In this document: one piece after another, positions 54,423 through 64,000 of the stretch
How positions within the stretch are numbered: position 1 is the first letter of the stretch
How the letters are laid out: the number at the start of each line of letters is the position of its first letter
From: Micropterix aruncella
Taxonomy: Eukaryota; Arthropoda; Insecta; Lepidoptera; Micropterigidae
Direction of reading: 5' to 3'
DNA: 64,000 nucleotides
Assembly: GCA_944548615.1 (NCBI GenBank)
Contig: OX155972.1
Coordinates: forward strand, 3,027,625 to 3,091,624
The notes under the pieces: model-generated
Databases searched by the model: none
Told to the model about the DNA's origin: nothing
The model's input: only the letters and a program-made list of their open reading frames with translations
Position numbers and translations under genes: made by a program

Positions 54423-54595
54423 CTGGTATGAATGAATATCGACTCTGGCAGCGGCGTTTAACAATCTGAGTGCTGCTTGCAGTTCCTCTGAATCCTGCGC
54501 CGTCGGGTCTTTGTCGTTTGATAGCTCGGTGTGGTCCTGGAGAGCCGCTAGTGCACCGCACAGTTCTGCAGCGCGAAGTTCTCGAGCCATGTTAC
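54423..54595 (-). CDS. SCAPER: SCAPER exon 2 of those in window
   Basis: 173-bp exon with acceptor TTTTGGCGCAG/GTAACA and donor ACCAG/GTCAGT (GT at 54421-54422). Two bases complete the glycine split from the previous exon, followed by 57 codons in phase 0. The translation begins NMARELRAAELCGALAAL and ends VDIHSYQ, fitting the ATDLAGVLHML region of vertebrate SCAPER. Codons are GC-rich compared with the flanking intron. A 36-bp minisatellite array begins within about 20 bp downstream of the donor (54193-54405), and a GC-rich repeat fragment lies about 35 bp upstream of the acceptor (54630-54895). Confidence 0.82.
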
Positions 54596-54629
54596 CTGCG
54601 CCAAAAAAGATATGCATATAAATTACTGT

Positions 54630-54895
54630 ATAGTGCGGCGTTAGCCAATTGACTGTGCACTCCAGCGAACAAGTGGGGTAGTCTGCAATCGTACGTTTCC
54701 TAAGTAGGCGAGGATAGTTGTCGACTTGACGTCATCTATCCTTTGAAACGTTCCGTTGGCCATCCGATCCCGCGTGATATTGACTGGTAAAAGGCGCCTC
54801 GGTTTGCGATAAATTTGAACTGAATTACCGCTAACGCCAGGCATAGGCCGCGCATTCAACCTCGAATCTTGTTGCTGTACGTATTTTTTACGCCA
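54630..54895 (-). repeat. GC-rich 0.66-kb family, diverged partial copy
   Basis: GTGCGGCGTTAGCCAATTGA, CTGTGCACTCCAGCGAACA, TCGACTTGACG and GGCCATCCGATCC follow copies A and B in order. It lies just upstream of SCAPER exon 2. Confidence 0.65.
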
Positions 54896-54899
54896 AACG

Positions 54900-55385
54900 G
54901 AAAAAAACGCATTCTTGAAGTCCGCGCACTGCAGTGGATTTTTCTGACTTATTAGTCATGATAGTTGTCTGTCTGTCTGCAAGACAATGTCCGCAGTGCG
55001 CGGGGTTCTATGTAACTCTATAGTCGAAAAATCTGTCTGGTGACGCACCGCAGCCAACCTCCAGCAATACACAAAATTTAAATCCAGGCCGTTTATTTTT
55101 CCGTGGTGCGTGCGTTTTCATATGAGTCACAGATTTTCCGAAAACGGTAACGCACGGAATTTTCGTAGTCAGCGTAAGTCTTTTACGTTCACTCCATGGG
55201 AGACAAAATGGCTCGATGTGGTTTTTAACACGCTTTTATTAGGTCGACCTGTATGTAACTAATGTAACTAATGTAATGTAACTATGTAATGGAATCTAAG
55301 GTAACTAATTTAACCATCTTCCAAGGGTCGTAGCGTCATGAAAATTGGCAGCTGTATGTAGTTCTGATGACAATACAATAATATG
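54900..55385. other. flank of the 120-bp repeat, GC-moderate
   Basis: 55215-55385 matches, inverted, the right flank of the tandem repeat at 46960-47095 (TTATTAGGTCGACCTGTATG). 54900-55200 has no partner and no gene. Confidence 0.5.
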
Positions 55386-55394
55386 TTACTGTCG

Positions 55395-55620
55395 AACTGA
55401 TCTGATGATGGAGTCGGAAGATATAAACTGGAACTTCATGATGGAACATCGTATCATACTGTGTTTGGACTTGTTAGAAAAGTCTTGGAATGAACTTTGA
55501 CCACGATTAGGTTTCAAGGTCTGATGATGAAGCCGGAAGATAGGCACTGGCATTCCATGATGGAATATCGTATCATAGGCGTGTTTGGACTTGCTAGAAA
55601 GGTCTTGTAACAACGATAAA
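55395..55620 (-). repeat. two units of the 120-bp tandem repeat, inverted
   Basis: CTGATGATGAAGCCGGAAGA, ATGGAATATCGTATCATA and CGTGTTTGGACTTG; matches 46590-46955 in reverse. AAACACGC/GCGTGTTT edges at 55730 match 46495. Confidence 0.75.
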
Positions 55621-56011
55621 TATGTGTACAATCTTTTTATAGTTTATTATGGTTTTGCAAAGATACGTTTACAGATAAGATGTCGTTGTTCTGATACAAT
55701 GGTCGTTTTTTTGGTTTTTACGTGCATTTATAAAAGCGTGTTTTTAGTGTTTTTTTTTAAACTATTAATTTTTATTATTGTTATTAGTGTAAAATCACGC
55801 TACCGATCCTTCTGTCCATGTCCCGATAGTTCAAATTGCTTAGTTTTCTTGTAATTCTCATTGCAGTGGCATCTCGTAGGCATGAGTTAATGATTTTATC
55901 CGGTGTTAACTCTTACCTGCTTAGTAGTTATTCTTCGCAAACAACTTAACTCTTTTACAGTTTTAATAGTTAGTACAGTAAACTATTGTCTTTTAATTTT
56001 GCCCTAATTAT

Positions 56012-56300
56012 ACAGGTTGGGCCATGAATTCGTTTACATTAAAAAAAAACAAATAAAAAAACTATTCAACTTATTTAGTTTTTTTTTCATTTACAAGATA
56101 GCCAATTTACAGGAATTTACTTTTTAAATATAACATCCTCTAAATGACTACCACCCCGATTTTGACATTCTTCTAAGCGAGCACGGAAAATTTTGAAGAC
56201 TCGTCGGCAAAGTAGCCGTGAGGTAACAGCCATCTCTTCTCAAATTTTTGCTTTTAATTGAAAAACAGTCTTTGGAAGGAAAAACAAGGAAGAAGGAAAA
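56012..56300 (-). pseudogene. Tc1/mariner transposase C-terminal remnant and end
   Basis: The minus frame reads EEMAVTSRLLCRRVFKIFRA then RLEECQNRGGSHLEDVIFKK to TAA near 56121. The M..RV...F..RL..C....G.HL.D.IF pattern is the tail of IS630/Tc1/mariner transposases. ACAGGTTGGGCCATGAATTC at 56012 is probably the terminal inverted repeat. The rest is cut off by a GC-rich repeat. Confidence 0.6.
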
Positions 56301-56745
56301 CACCTCAGAAAGTTTTTACGAACTTTATCGTTCTGTCTAGGTGAGCGCAGAAGACTTAGGACAAAAACAGCCCAACGTCAAGTTCCGCCACATGCACGTA
56401 TGAAGCAAACGCCTTACAGCAAGATAGGCAGGTAAGTCAACTAAATTACTCCAGTCTCCCGACTGGTTACGGGTTCGAGGTCGCTTGCGCGGTCCTCTCC
56501 CTTATGAAGCGGTGATTCGGTGTCAACCGAATGTTAGTCGGAAAGCACAATCGTTTGGCTGACGCCGCACGGTGCGCAAACCGTCCAGGAGCGCCCGAAG
56601 GTTGACTCCTAGGGAAGACTGGCCCGCAGGCCAGAGTCCTCACCGGGCTCGCACTTCTGCTAGGAGGCCGCCGGATGGGTGTTGATCCGTGCTCTTGACC
56701 GACCCTATACTACTGGGTCTTAGCCCTTCGAGTAGCGGCATAATT
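56300..56745 (+). repeat. GC-rich 0.66-kb family, partial copy D
   Basis: TGAGCGCAGAAGACTTAGGA, ACGGGTTCGAGGTCGCTTGC, GCGGTCCTCTCCCTTATGAA and GGAGGCCGCCGGATGGGTGT, collinear with copy C; a central part next to CGGTGTCAACCGAATG is deleted. Confidence 0.75.
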
Positions 56746-57236
56746 TCATGGCAGACCGGGGCAATTTAATGGAATTTCTTGCAATATCGCCGCGCTCGAC
56801 AAAAAGTACCTACTATAACTATGGAATTACTATAGAAATCATAAAAAGAATAACTGTGCAAGGATTGCATTGAAATTTCTTATATAGAATATTGACATCT
56901 AATTTTTTAAAACAATTATATAATTATGAATAAATAGGAGAAAGTCGAAAAAGTGAAAAAAAACTCGGCATTTCTAACTTGTACTTGTCCTACGAAAAAA
57001 TACGGAACCCTATTTAGAAATTATAAATACTATCGTGATCTTGATTAGATTCTCTATCAAAGATAATATTTCGTTTTGCTTAATTAGATACAAAAATATT
57101 TAGATATTAGCTGATAAAAACCAATAAAAATTTTGATGATTTATCGAGAGAAAAAAATATGATTTTTGACAATGGAATTTTACCAGAATTATCCGCGGAA
57201 TGACGCGCGAAATTATTCTAGCGAACGTCTATGTTA

Positions 57237-58059
57237 GACCAGGATCAATAATTTTAAAAATGGTAAAAAGTGAAAAAAAATAATAGTAGGATGAAACCCG
57301 TCAAAAAAGGACGAGAATATAACAAAAATGAAAGGAAAAATAATTTACGGGCGATTTGAGGTCGGGAAGTGGAAGGGGTGAGTTTTTAAGGGTAAAAAAC
57401 GGTGTATGTCAAATTCCGGCAAAACTACAAGTCCTATAAAAAAAAAAAAAATGACAAAATTGTAGGTAATAAAGAGACCTACAACTTTCGTAATTACACT
57501 TTTTTCACATAACCTCAAAATTTATGTGAAAATTTCAAATAATCAAGTTTTTGGTTTTTTATTTTTATCTTATGCAAAAAAAAATTTTTATTCTCGAAAT
57601 TTGGTGAAAACTTACCTTTTTATGTCCTAAAGACACTGTAATTTTTTTGATTTGAAATATTCATTTTTTCACCTTATTTTGACTTAATATCGAAAAACAC
57701 CCTAATTTTCAATCAAAAATTCTCGCGTCAAAATATCAACTTTTTAAAAAAAGTCGAGGAGTTTTTAGTTCGTTGAAATCTCTTCTTTCTGATAATGTAA
57801 AAAAATATATACATTACTATGGTAAATGTTCTCAGAAAATGCAAAGAAAAGATAGGACTTTTTTTTCATAGGACTTGTAGTTTTGCCGGAAATTGAGATA
57901 CACCGTTTTTTACCCTTAAAAACTCACCCCCTTCCACTTCCCGACCTCAGATCGCCCGTAAATTATGTTTCCTTTCATTTTTGTTATATTCTCGTCCTTT
58001 TTTAACAGGTTTCATCCTACTATTATTTTTTTTGGTTTCAAAAATTATTGACCCTGGTC
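57237..58059. mobile_element. foldback element with about 210-bp inverted arms
   Basis: 57237-57445 is near-identical to the reverse complement of about 57863-58059 (GACCAGG.TCAATAATTTT, AATAATAGTAGGATGAAAC, CGAGAATATAACAAAAATGA, GGGTAAAAAACGGTGTAT). The spacer of about 420 bp is AT-rich and non-coding. TA flanks both ends (57235-57236, 58060-58061), suggesting a Tc1/mariner-type target. Confidence 0.9.
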
Positions 58060-58214
58060 TATGTATCTATGGTAATATTGAGATATTTGGTATGGATTTT
58101 AGGATGCGTTCAAATTAGAAAATAATATTACTGTGCGCTCCGGGAGCAAGCCGCCAATATTGGTCGTTACGTAGTCGGTGTTCTGATGTGCAACTAAATT
58201 TGGTCGTTACGAAG

Positions 58215-58265
58215 CCGAAGGGTTAGTGGCCAAACTGCAACAGGGCCCATTAGCTCCCATATGCA
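58215..58265 (+). repeat. GC-rich family, short 3' end fragment
   Basis: GGGCCCATTAGCTCCCATAT matches the end of copy C (GGGCCCGTTAGCTCCCAAA). Confidence 0.5.
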
Positions 58266-58288
58266 TTCAACAACATATGACATCTCAC

Positions 58289-58440
58289 CTCTAGCTGTGT
58301 TATCGCTGAAGTGGCTTTTGGTGTAGTCATCTTTGTGCGTGAGGGAAGCCTCGGCCAATGCTGCTATGAGTCGGTGGAAGGAGGAAGACATATTGTTGTG
58401 ACGAGCAGTTGATGAAACCACACCAGATGCGCATGCGTAA
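58289..58440 (-). CDS. SCAPER: SCAPER exon 1 of those in window
   Basis: 152-bp exon. The acceptor is TTGTCCACAG before TTACGC (AG at 58441-58442) and the donor is AG/GTGAGA (GT at 58287-58288). It reads one base plus 50 codons plus one base. The reading contains SSSFHRLIAALAEASLTHK and ends TAR, with the split glycine codon completed by the next exon. No stop occurs in this frame. The assignment rests on phase and the downstream SCAPER exons, because this segment by itself is not strongly diagnostic. A partial GC-rich repeat end lies just inside the following intron (58215-58265). Confidence 0.75.
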
Positions 58441-58444
58441 CTGT

Positions 58445-59118
58445 GGACAAAGAGAATACATACATTTAATGAAATATCGAAGAAATAAAAATATATTATT
58501 TCATCCAAACACATTAATTAAACAAAGCCCTTTTAGACTTGTTGCCGCCGATGACAAAGTAATTTAAAAAATCAAACGTAATTTTTAAATTTTTTTAAAA
58601 AATTAGTAAAAAAAATTAATTATGACACTGCCTCACCAAAACATTAATTACTGCCAAAGCACTGTACCCATAATTAAAATAAAATACATTAACATAATAA
58701 AACATATTAAAATAAAACAAATTAAATTAAAATAAAATTAAAACGGGGCCGTCACGCTGAATCGTGTTGTTGCCGATATCGGCCAATTGGGGCTCTAGGG
58801 GTTAAAGAGGGATATCAATAACATATACTACATGATGAAGTATTCAAGTGGGTGTTTCGATTGGTGCATAAATCAAATAAATATTTTTTCAGTGGTTCTC
58901 GAGTTATAATTATAAAACCATGTACGAGAACAAACCGAAATTTGTTGCTAAAACATCGCAGGACTACTAAATCAGCAAATTTATTGTTTTGCCAACTTAG
59001 GAAAATCGTTTCGGATTATTCAAAACCATCTCAAAACATTGAGGAAAACCGCATCACGATCGGTTCAGAAATTTAGAATATCATATACGGTTCTTATCCC
59101 ATACATAAATCGTCCTTT
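58445..59118. other. AT-rich intron, nothing recognised
   Basis: AAATTAAAATAAAA-type simple sequence; the 74-codon plus frame at 58852-59076 is unassigned. Confidence 0.4.
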
Positions 59119-59121
59119 ATA

Positions 59122-59650
59122 CAGGATGGGGCAAAAGTCGCGCAACCGAAAGTTCAAATGCGTAGCAAAAAAAATTGTTAAGTAATTCAGAATCGCGTGT
59201 GTCGCGCTTCGAAATCAACGTGGGCGGAACTCGCCAGTACACGCGGTCCGATCTCTATGATGGTTAATGTGTTGTAAGTTCAAAGTTCAAAATTTGACAA
59301 ATTTAACCAAATTGTCGTTGTGCTTGTTAATTCGTATAAACTCTTACCGCACTGCTCAACATGAAGTTCAAACTGAATTTCAGGGAGTACCGGTGTCAAC
59401 AATAAAGCAACAGTCAACAATAAAGCGTTTGGTGGATGAATCCAATGAAGTTAGGAATGTGCCCGAAATATGGTTAATCGTACAAAGCGCTGTCGCCGCG
59501 CCAATAGGAAAGGGGGGGGGGGGGGGAGGGATTTCAACATATATTGTAATTTTTTTATGTTTTTCTACGTGTCTCGAGTCAAATAAATATGTTTAGATTT
59601 GTTTTTTGATTTCTTGAGGAACTGGGTTGCGCGGCTTATGCCCCACCCTG
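59122..59650 (+). mobile_element. mariner-type internally deleted element
   Basis: CAGGATGGGGCAAAAGTCGC... (59122-59147) is inverted at 59625-59650 with 23 of 26 matches; TA flanks both ends. Inside, a frame reads QHEVQTEFQGVPVSTIKQQS then TIKRLVDE, resembling the N-terminal helix-turn-helix of Tc1/mariner-like transposases. It contains a G13 run (about 59513-59526). No catalytic domain. Confidence 0.75.
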
Positions 59651-59654
59651 TAAA

Positions 59655-60095
59655 TATAGGTACCCTCGCCGTGGAGTGACGCAAAGGCGTCATCCTTTGT
59701 GGACACGTTGTAGCGAGGCGGAGTCTTCGTGTTTTGCAAGTCACGGTGGCTTTTAGCCGTCGGGGTGAGTAGTTGTAATTGTGTGCATTGTTTTACAGGA
59801 CGACGGGTCGGTCGGGTGGCGCGGTGTTAGGGCAAGCGGCGAGCGAGTCAGGATCCATTTGCAGAATTGGCCGTAATTAAAGGGTACAAGAGCCGCCCGT
59901 CTATGCCGAGGGGTAATATTGTGATTCAAACGTGTCACGTCACCCCATTTGACGGTCACACTCGAAACTATAATCGTTGTATAAAAAATGAAACCATTTG
60001 ACTTGCGCGCCGTGGGTTCCGTATCTTATTGAGCAAAATCAAAAGTCCTTTGGATATTTGAGCTTCAAGCTCTACAAGACAGATAGTGTTTCATT
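59655..60095. other. intron sequence, partly GC-rich, nothing recognised
   Basis: CAAAAGTCCTTTGGATATTT (about 60041) repeats at 60326 inside the LINE fragment, so a local duplication joins the two. No gene. Confidence 0.4.
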
Positions 60096-60098
60096 TTA

Positions 60099-60497
60099 CA
60101 GAAAAGTGCACTGAGAGCAATTGCAGGAGTATCCCGTCACACGCACTGCGAACCATGCTTCCTTAAGTACAAAATACCGACTTTTACGTCTGAATATATT
60201 TTACAATGTCTACTATATGCTAAATCAAATATTAACGAACAAGAGGTAAACGGGAATATGCACTCCCACAATACACGCAGACGTGATGACGTTATCCTGC
60301 CTAAAGTACGTCTTACGCAGACACAAAAGTCCTTTGGATATTTGGGCTATAAGCTCTTTAACCAGCTACCTCTCTCCACAAGAAAGATGGAAACAAAGGC
60401 GTTTAAAAGATTTATTAAACAAAAGCTACAATCCACACATGCTTTCTATAAGCTGGGTGATTTTTTTGAGCATGCCAATTCTTTCAAATGGGAATAA
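60099..60497 (+). pseudogene. CR1-like RT C-terminal fragment
   Basis: In one frame: QKSALRAIAGVSRHTHCEPC, FLKYKIPTFTSEYILQCLLY, NMHSHNTRRRDDVILP, QLPLSTRKMETKAFKRFIK, TAA at 60495-60497. The HSHNTR block and LP..I...FK..LK end are typical of CR1/Jockey-like ORF2. Open for 132 codons; 5'-truncated. Confidence 0.75.
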
Positions 60498-60880
60498 CAT
60501 TAATATGTAACTTTCAGGTACCTCATTTTAGTTTTTATTGTTTAATAATATTATTATGAATTTAATATTTAATATGTAGATTACAATGTGTAATGTAACA
60601 TACCTGATCATAGACATACGTTATTTTTTCCAATTTTGTTTTGATACTTCTTATTGAGTGATTATTTTTTGTATAAAGTGCTTGATGACTATTAATATTC
60701 TTATAATAATTATCTATTTTATATGTATACTCATGTACATGGATTCAGGTCTATTTTTTTAATTTTATGTCTGCCGTGTAAAGCCGACTTTAGTCAACGC
60801 TATTATATTGTCGAATTAATATTTATGCTTTATTGGTTTTATATCTACATATAAACTGACGAATTCTAATATACGATAAT

Positions 60881-62149
60881 GAGAGGAGCAAGCAGGATTT
60901 AGACCATATCGAGGATGCATTGATCAGATATTCGCTCTTCGTCAGCTAATGGAAGAAAGAATACGGTGCGGCAAACGAACAATCGTCGTCTTCATAGACT
61001 TTAAATCCGCCTTCGATTGCATCGATTGGAACAGCTTATGGAGTGCCTTGGAGACAGAACACGTGCCACCAAAAATCATTAAACTTCTCCAATCATCGTA
61101 CGATGGCTTAACCAGCAGCGTTCGAATCCGTAACGATTTGTCTGAGGAATTCCCGATTCAAACTGGTGTTCGACAAGGAGACGTCGCATCGCCGCTACTT
61201 TTTAACGTGGTGATCGACGCGATTATGCGGAGAGCATTCGACGGTCGACGCGGAGTTAGATACGACGAATCAAACTTCATAACCGATTTGATGTTCGCTG
61301 ATGATAGCGCCGTTTTCGCCGACACTGATGCCGAAGCAACGGACATTTTATACGACATATCCGGAATTGCTCAATCATATGGATTGAAAATCAATGCGGA
61401 TAAGACCAAAGTGCTCACTACGGACGGTTCGAAGGCCAGCGTTTACCTCGATGGAACCCAAATCGAACAGGTCCCACAATTCAAGTATTTAGGATCGTTG
61501 GTTACGGAAAAGAAAGTGGCTTCGACGGCCGATGTCCATAGCCGGATCGGTCAGGCAACAGCAACATTCGCCTCGCTCAAGTGGTGCATATGGAAGCGAA
61601 TGAATATTACCATCAAAACCAAAGTACGACTATACCGAACGTTGGTTCTTCCCATTCTTCTTTATGGATCGGAAACGTGGACGTTACTACAATCGGACCT
61701 CAAAAAGTTCGAAGTCTTCCAAATGCGATGCTTGAGGCAGATTCTCGGTGTCTCACTCCGCGACCGAATTCGAAACGAGACCATTAGAGAAAGATGCGAT
61801 CTAGTAACAACGATCGAAGAAGAAGTACAAAAACGTCGACTACGATGGTTCGGCCATGTTTGCCGAATGAACGACAATCGCTTGCCACGTAAACTTCTTT
61901 GGCGAGACCGTCCGACAGAATGGAGAATTCAGCGATCGGCACCGAAGAAAACCTGGCTAAATACCATCAAAGGCGACCTTAAAAATCAACGATTGTCGGC
62001 TAGGGATGCTCGAGACGTGGCAAAAAATCGTCAAGAATGGAAGCGAATCGTGAATGGAGTACGAGATCCAGCGGCACCGACAGCAGCGTATTGGCTGCGA
62101 GGGCGACCCCCTCCCCAATCGCCGGCTACGGAATAAATAATAATAATAA
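60881..62149 (+). mobile_element. RTE-type LINE, 5'-truncated, nested
   Basis: Flanked by a 10-bp direct repeat ATACGATAAT (60871-60880, 62150-62159) and ending with an AATAAATAATAATAA tail. It is inserted in the 3' UTR of the CR1-like fragment. Confidence 0.9.
60883..62136 (+). CDS. RTE reverse transcriptase, 5'-truncated but open
   Basis: The frame opens at the truncation (EEQAGFRPYRGCIDQIFALR) and continues past the ATG at 60949 to TAA at 62134-62136, 417 codons without a stop. From the ATG: FIDFKSAFDCIDW at 15-27, TGVRQGDVASPLLFN at 72-86, catalytic FADD at 116-119, YLGS, LYGSETWT, RRLRWFGHVCRM and the end RGRPPPQSPATE. These are RTE-clade features. Missing endonuclease and RT motifs 0-1 make it immobile. 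The C-terminal 150 codons recur at 63413-63842. Confidence 0.9.
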   Translation, partial: EEQAGFRPYRGCIDQIFALRQLMEERIRCGKRTIVVFIDFKSAFDCIDWNSLWSALETEHVPPKIIKLLQSSYDGLTSSVRIRNDLSEEFPIQTGVRQGDVASPLLFNVVIDAIMRRAFDGRRGVRYDESNFITDLMFADDSAVFADTDAEATDILYDISGIAQSYGLKINADKTKVLTTDGSKASVYLDGTQIEQVPQFKYLGSLVTEKKVASTADVHSRIGQATATFASLKWCIWKRMNITIKTKVRLYRTLVLPILLYGSETWTLLQSDLKKFEVFQMRCLRQILGVSLRDRIRNETIRERCDLVTTIEEEVQKRRLRWFGHVCRMNDNRLPRKLLWRDRPTEWRIQRSAPKKTWLNTIKGDLKNQRLSARDARDVAKNRQEWKRIVNGVRDPAAPTAAYWLRGRPPPQSPATE

Positions 62150-62235
62150 ATACGATAATTAGCTTTAATTCATAATTCATGCTTTTATTGTATATTCTGA
62201 ATAAATAAGTTGAATACTGAATACTGAAATACTGA

Positions 62236-63330
62236 ATAGAAACAAATGCGTTTGAAAGGTCCCTTAAACAGTAGCTGCAATCCACACAAGCTTTCTACAT
62301 ATAAGCTGAAACTTTCAGCTACTTAATTTTTTTTTAAATATTTAAAAATTAAAAAAACATGTAATAATAATAATAATTTTATTCATTCAAAATCATAAAT
62401 TTACAATTGTATTAGTTGCATAATCTGCCTACCTAGGCCATAGCCTGTACCAAGGAAAACTCTATGTATGGCAAAGATTTATTCATGTGCACATAGTGTT
62501 AAATGAAACATACAAAATATGATCAAATATAAAATAGATAAGCGAATTCAAATTAAACTTATAATTATATTTAAAAATATTGATAAAGCATGGTCATGGA
62601 AATAAATATTAATATAAAATGTCGTAATATGAATTTTGTAGAACAAATAAATAAACAGTGTTGAAATATAAAGTGTAGTGCAATATATGACAATAATAAT
62701 AATTCAGACCTTTACTTTAAAATATGACTTATTGCCTTTTCCACGAATGCCATTTTTGTCTAATTTACTTAATAAGATTTTGTGCGATACTGTGTCGAAA
62801 GCCTTGCAAAGGTCCAGGAATACTACAAGGCACTTGTCTCCTTCATCCAGACTATTTACTATGTTATCGGATAGAAACGCAATAGCATCCTGCGTAGACC
62901 TGTCAGGACGAAATTCGTATTGCGTAGGAGATAATAGGTTATGTTTATTTAGGAAAGACATCAACCTCGATTTGACCGCCGTTTCCAGAATTATCGACAA
63001 TGTATTCGATATGCTGATTGGCCGATAACAGTTAGCGTCACTAGTTAAACCGCCCTTAAATACTGGGGTAATTTCCGTTATTAAAGTATAATAATAATTA
63101 TACTAATAGCAAACGTAAAATATGTAGATTACAATGTTTAACATAACATACCTGACCATCTTACATATGTTGATTTTTTCCTGTTTTGATTCTTTTTATT
63201 GTATTACGTGATTACTTTTGAACAAAGTACCTAAGTTGACTATTAAGTTGAGTTATTTTTTTTATTTAATTCTAACTACCCTATAAAGCCGACTTTAGTA
63301 AACGCCACTGTCGCTTTGATATCACTGTAA
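62236..63330 (+). mobile_element. CR1-like LINE 3' fragment, third copy, split
   Basis: 62240-62335 (GCAATCCACACAAGCTTTCT) and 63111-63330 (ATATGTAGATTACAATGTTT, AAAGCCGACTTTAGTAAACG) match 60430-60500 and 60575-60810. The intervening 62358-63085 is a foreign minus-strand LINE piece. Confidence 0.7.
62358..63085 (-). mobile_element. Jockey/CR1-like LINE with internal deletion
   Basis: The minus strand encodes TPVFKGGLTSDANCYRPISI, LSIILETAVKSRLMSFLNKH, RSTQDAIAFLSDNIVNSLDE and LVVFLDLCKAFDTVSHKIL (63085 down to about 62735), RT motifs 1-2, then jumps into AT-rich 3' UTR ending with ATT repeats at 62358. The catalytic F/YADD part is deleted. Confidence 0.7.
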
Positions 63331-63393
63331 CTTAGTAGCTACCTAATTGATTCGCTCAAAACAAAAACAGCCCAAGTGACCTTTTTGGCGAAT

Positions 63394-63842
63394 TATTTAT
63401 TATTATTATTATTTATTCCGTAGCCGGCGATTGGGGAGGGGGTCGCCCTCGCAGCCAATACGCTGCTGTCGGTGCCGCTGGATCTCGTACTCCATTCACG
63501 ATTCGCTTCCATTCTTTCCGATTTTTTGCCACGTCCCTAGCATCCCTAGCCCATAATCGTTGATTTTTAAGGTCGTCTTTGATGTTATTTAGCCAGGTTT
63601 TCGTCGGTGCCGATCGCTGAATTCTCCATTCTGTCGGACGGTCTCGCCAAAGAAGTTTACCTGGCAAGCGATTATCGTTCATTCGCCAAACATGGCCGAA
63701 CCATCGTAGTCGACGTTTTTGTACTTCTTCTTCGATCGTTGTTACTAGATCGCATCTTTCTCTAATGGCCTCGTTTCGAATTCGGTCGCGGAGTGAGACA
63801 CCGAGAATCTGCCTCAAGCATCGCATTTGGAAGACTTCGAAC
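63394..63842 (-). mobile_element. RTE-type LINE, severely 5'-truncated
   Basis: 449 bp flanked by an 11-bp direct repeat TTTTGGCGAAT (63383-63393, 63843-63853), with an AATAATAATAATAAA-type tail. It starts at the same codon region as KFEVFQMRCLRQ of the larger copy. Confidence 0.9.
63413..63842 (-). pseudogene. RTE ORF2 C-terminal domain
   Basis: 143 codons, near-identical to the end of 60883-62136: KFEVFQMRCLRQILGVSLRD, RRLRWFGHVWRM, ending RGRPPPQSPATE. The frame happens to continue into host sequence to 63922, which is not part of the element. No RT catalytic part. Confidence 0.85.
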
Positions 63843-64000
63843 TTTTGGCGAATATGAGTTATGAATGCAAAGTTGTTCGATTTTAAGTTATCCATCAACC
63901 TAATGCATAAAATAATAAACAACTTCTCACGTTTTTTTTTAACAACATTGTATTGAAAAGATTTCTCTCAATACAAAAAGCCTCAGAATGTGCATCATTT

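Larger units (their letters stand above)
60099..62225 (+). mobile_element. CR1-like LINE 3' fragment, split by RTE insertion
   Basis: RT C-terminus at 60099-60497, then AT-rich 3' UTR to 60880, interrupted by the RTE insertion (60881-62149), resuming 62150-62225 (ATTAGCTTTAATTCATAATT ... GTTGAATACTGAA). The uninterrupted copy at 3684-4293 shows the empty-site sequence. Confidence 0.85.

Noticed and set aside
54141..54617. 158- and 156-codon minus frames overlapping SCAPER exon 2
   Set aside because: They read through the exon donor into the 36-bp minisatellite; only the exon part is supported.

Overview
The window looks like a piece of an insect nuclear genome, most likely a moth or butterfly. 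It is AT-rich and packed with transposable elements. Helitrons with the 5' TCTATACTAATATTATAAAG and 3' GGGTCAGCTAGT ends, CR1/Jockey-like and RTE LINEs, Harbinger, mariner and piggyBac copies and a solo LTR all occur together. The lepidopteran assignment is inference from repeat style; no species is claimed. No tRNA, rRNA, CRISPR array or bacterial-type operon was seen.

The one host gene found lies on the minus strand. Six short coding exons (85-180 bp) at 58.4, 54.5, 36.0, 32.9, 15.4 and 12.4 kb have consensus splice borders, mutually compatible phases and a joined reading that I recognise as the C-terminal helical region of SCAPER (S phase cyclin A-associated protein in the ER). Upstream exons must lie beyond base 64000. 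The terminal residues of the protein were not located and may lie left of base 12400. Almost everything else is intron of this gene; two introns exceed 17 kb and are made almost entirely of repeats.

Layout from left to right. 0-12 kb: piggyBac remnant, an LTR-like block with a minisatellite, LINE 3' ends, and a nearly complete endonuclease-RT LINE broken by one frameshift (6.6-9.9 kb). 12-32 kb: SCAPER exons 6 and 5, three Helitrons, LINE fragments, an apparently intact piggyBac element with TTAA-flanked inverted ends (21.5-24.1 kb), a solo LTR (26.5-27.1 kb), and the first copy of a GC-rich 0.66-kb repeat. 31-45 kb: two more full copies of that GC-rich repeat with 15-bp target duplications, SCAPER exons 4 and 3, a mariner copy with 26-bp perfect ends, an RTE fragment and a 5'-truncated LINE with a 644-codon open RT frame. 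45-54 kb: a 36-bp minisatellite scattered by insertions, including two Harbinger-type elements, one of which carries a nested Helitron. 54-64 kb: SCAPER exons 2 and 1, a long-armed foldback element, mariner relatives, and two RTE insertions with clear target duplications, one nested in a CR1-like 3' end.

The best candidates for something not previously described are the GC-rich 0.66-kb interspersed family (3 full and at least 5 partial copies here, no recognised coding capacity, 15-bp target duplications), the dispersed 36-bp array inside the 18-kb SCAPER intron, and the 823-bp foldback element. I found no sign of a new enzymatic or defence system.
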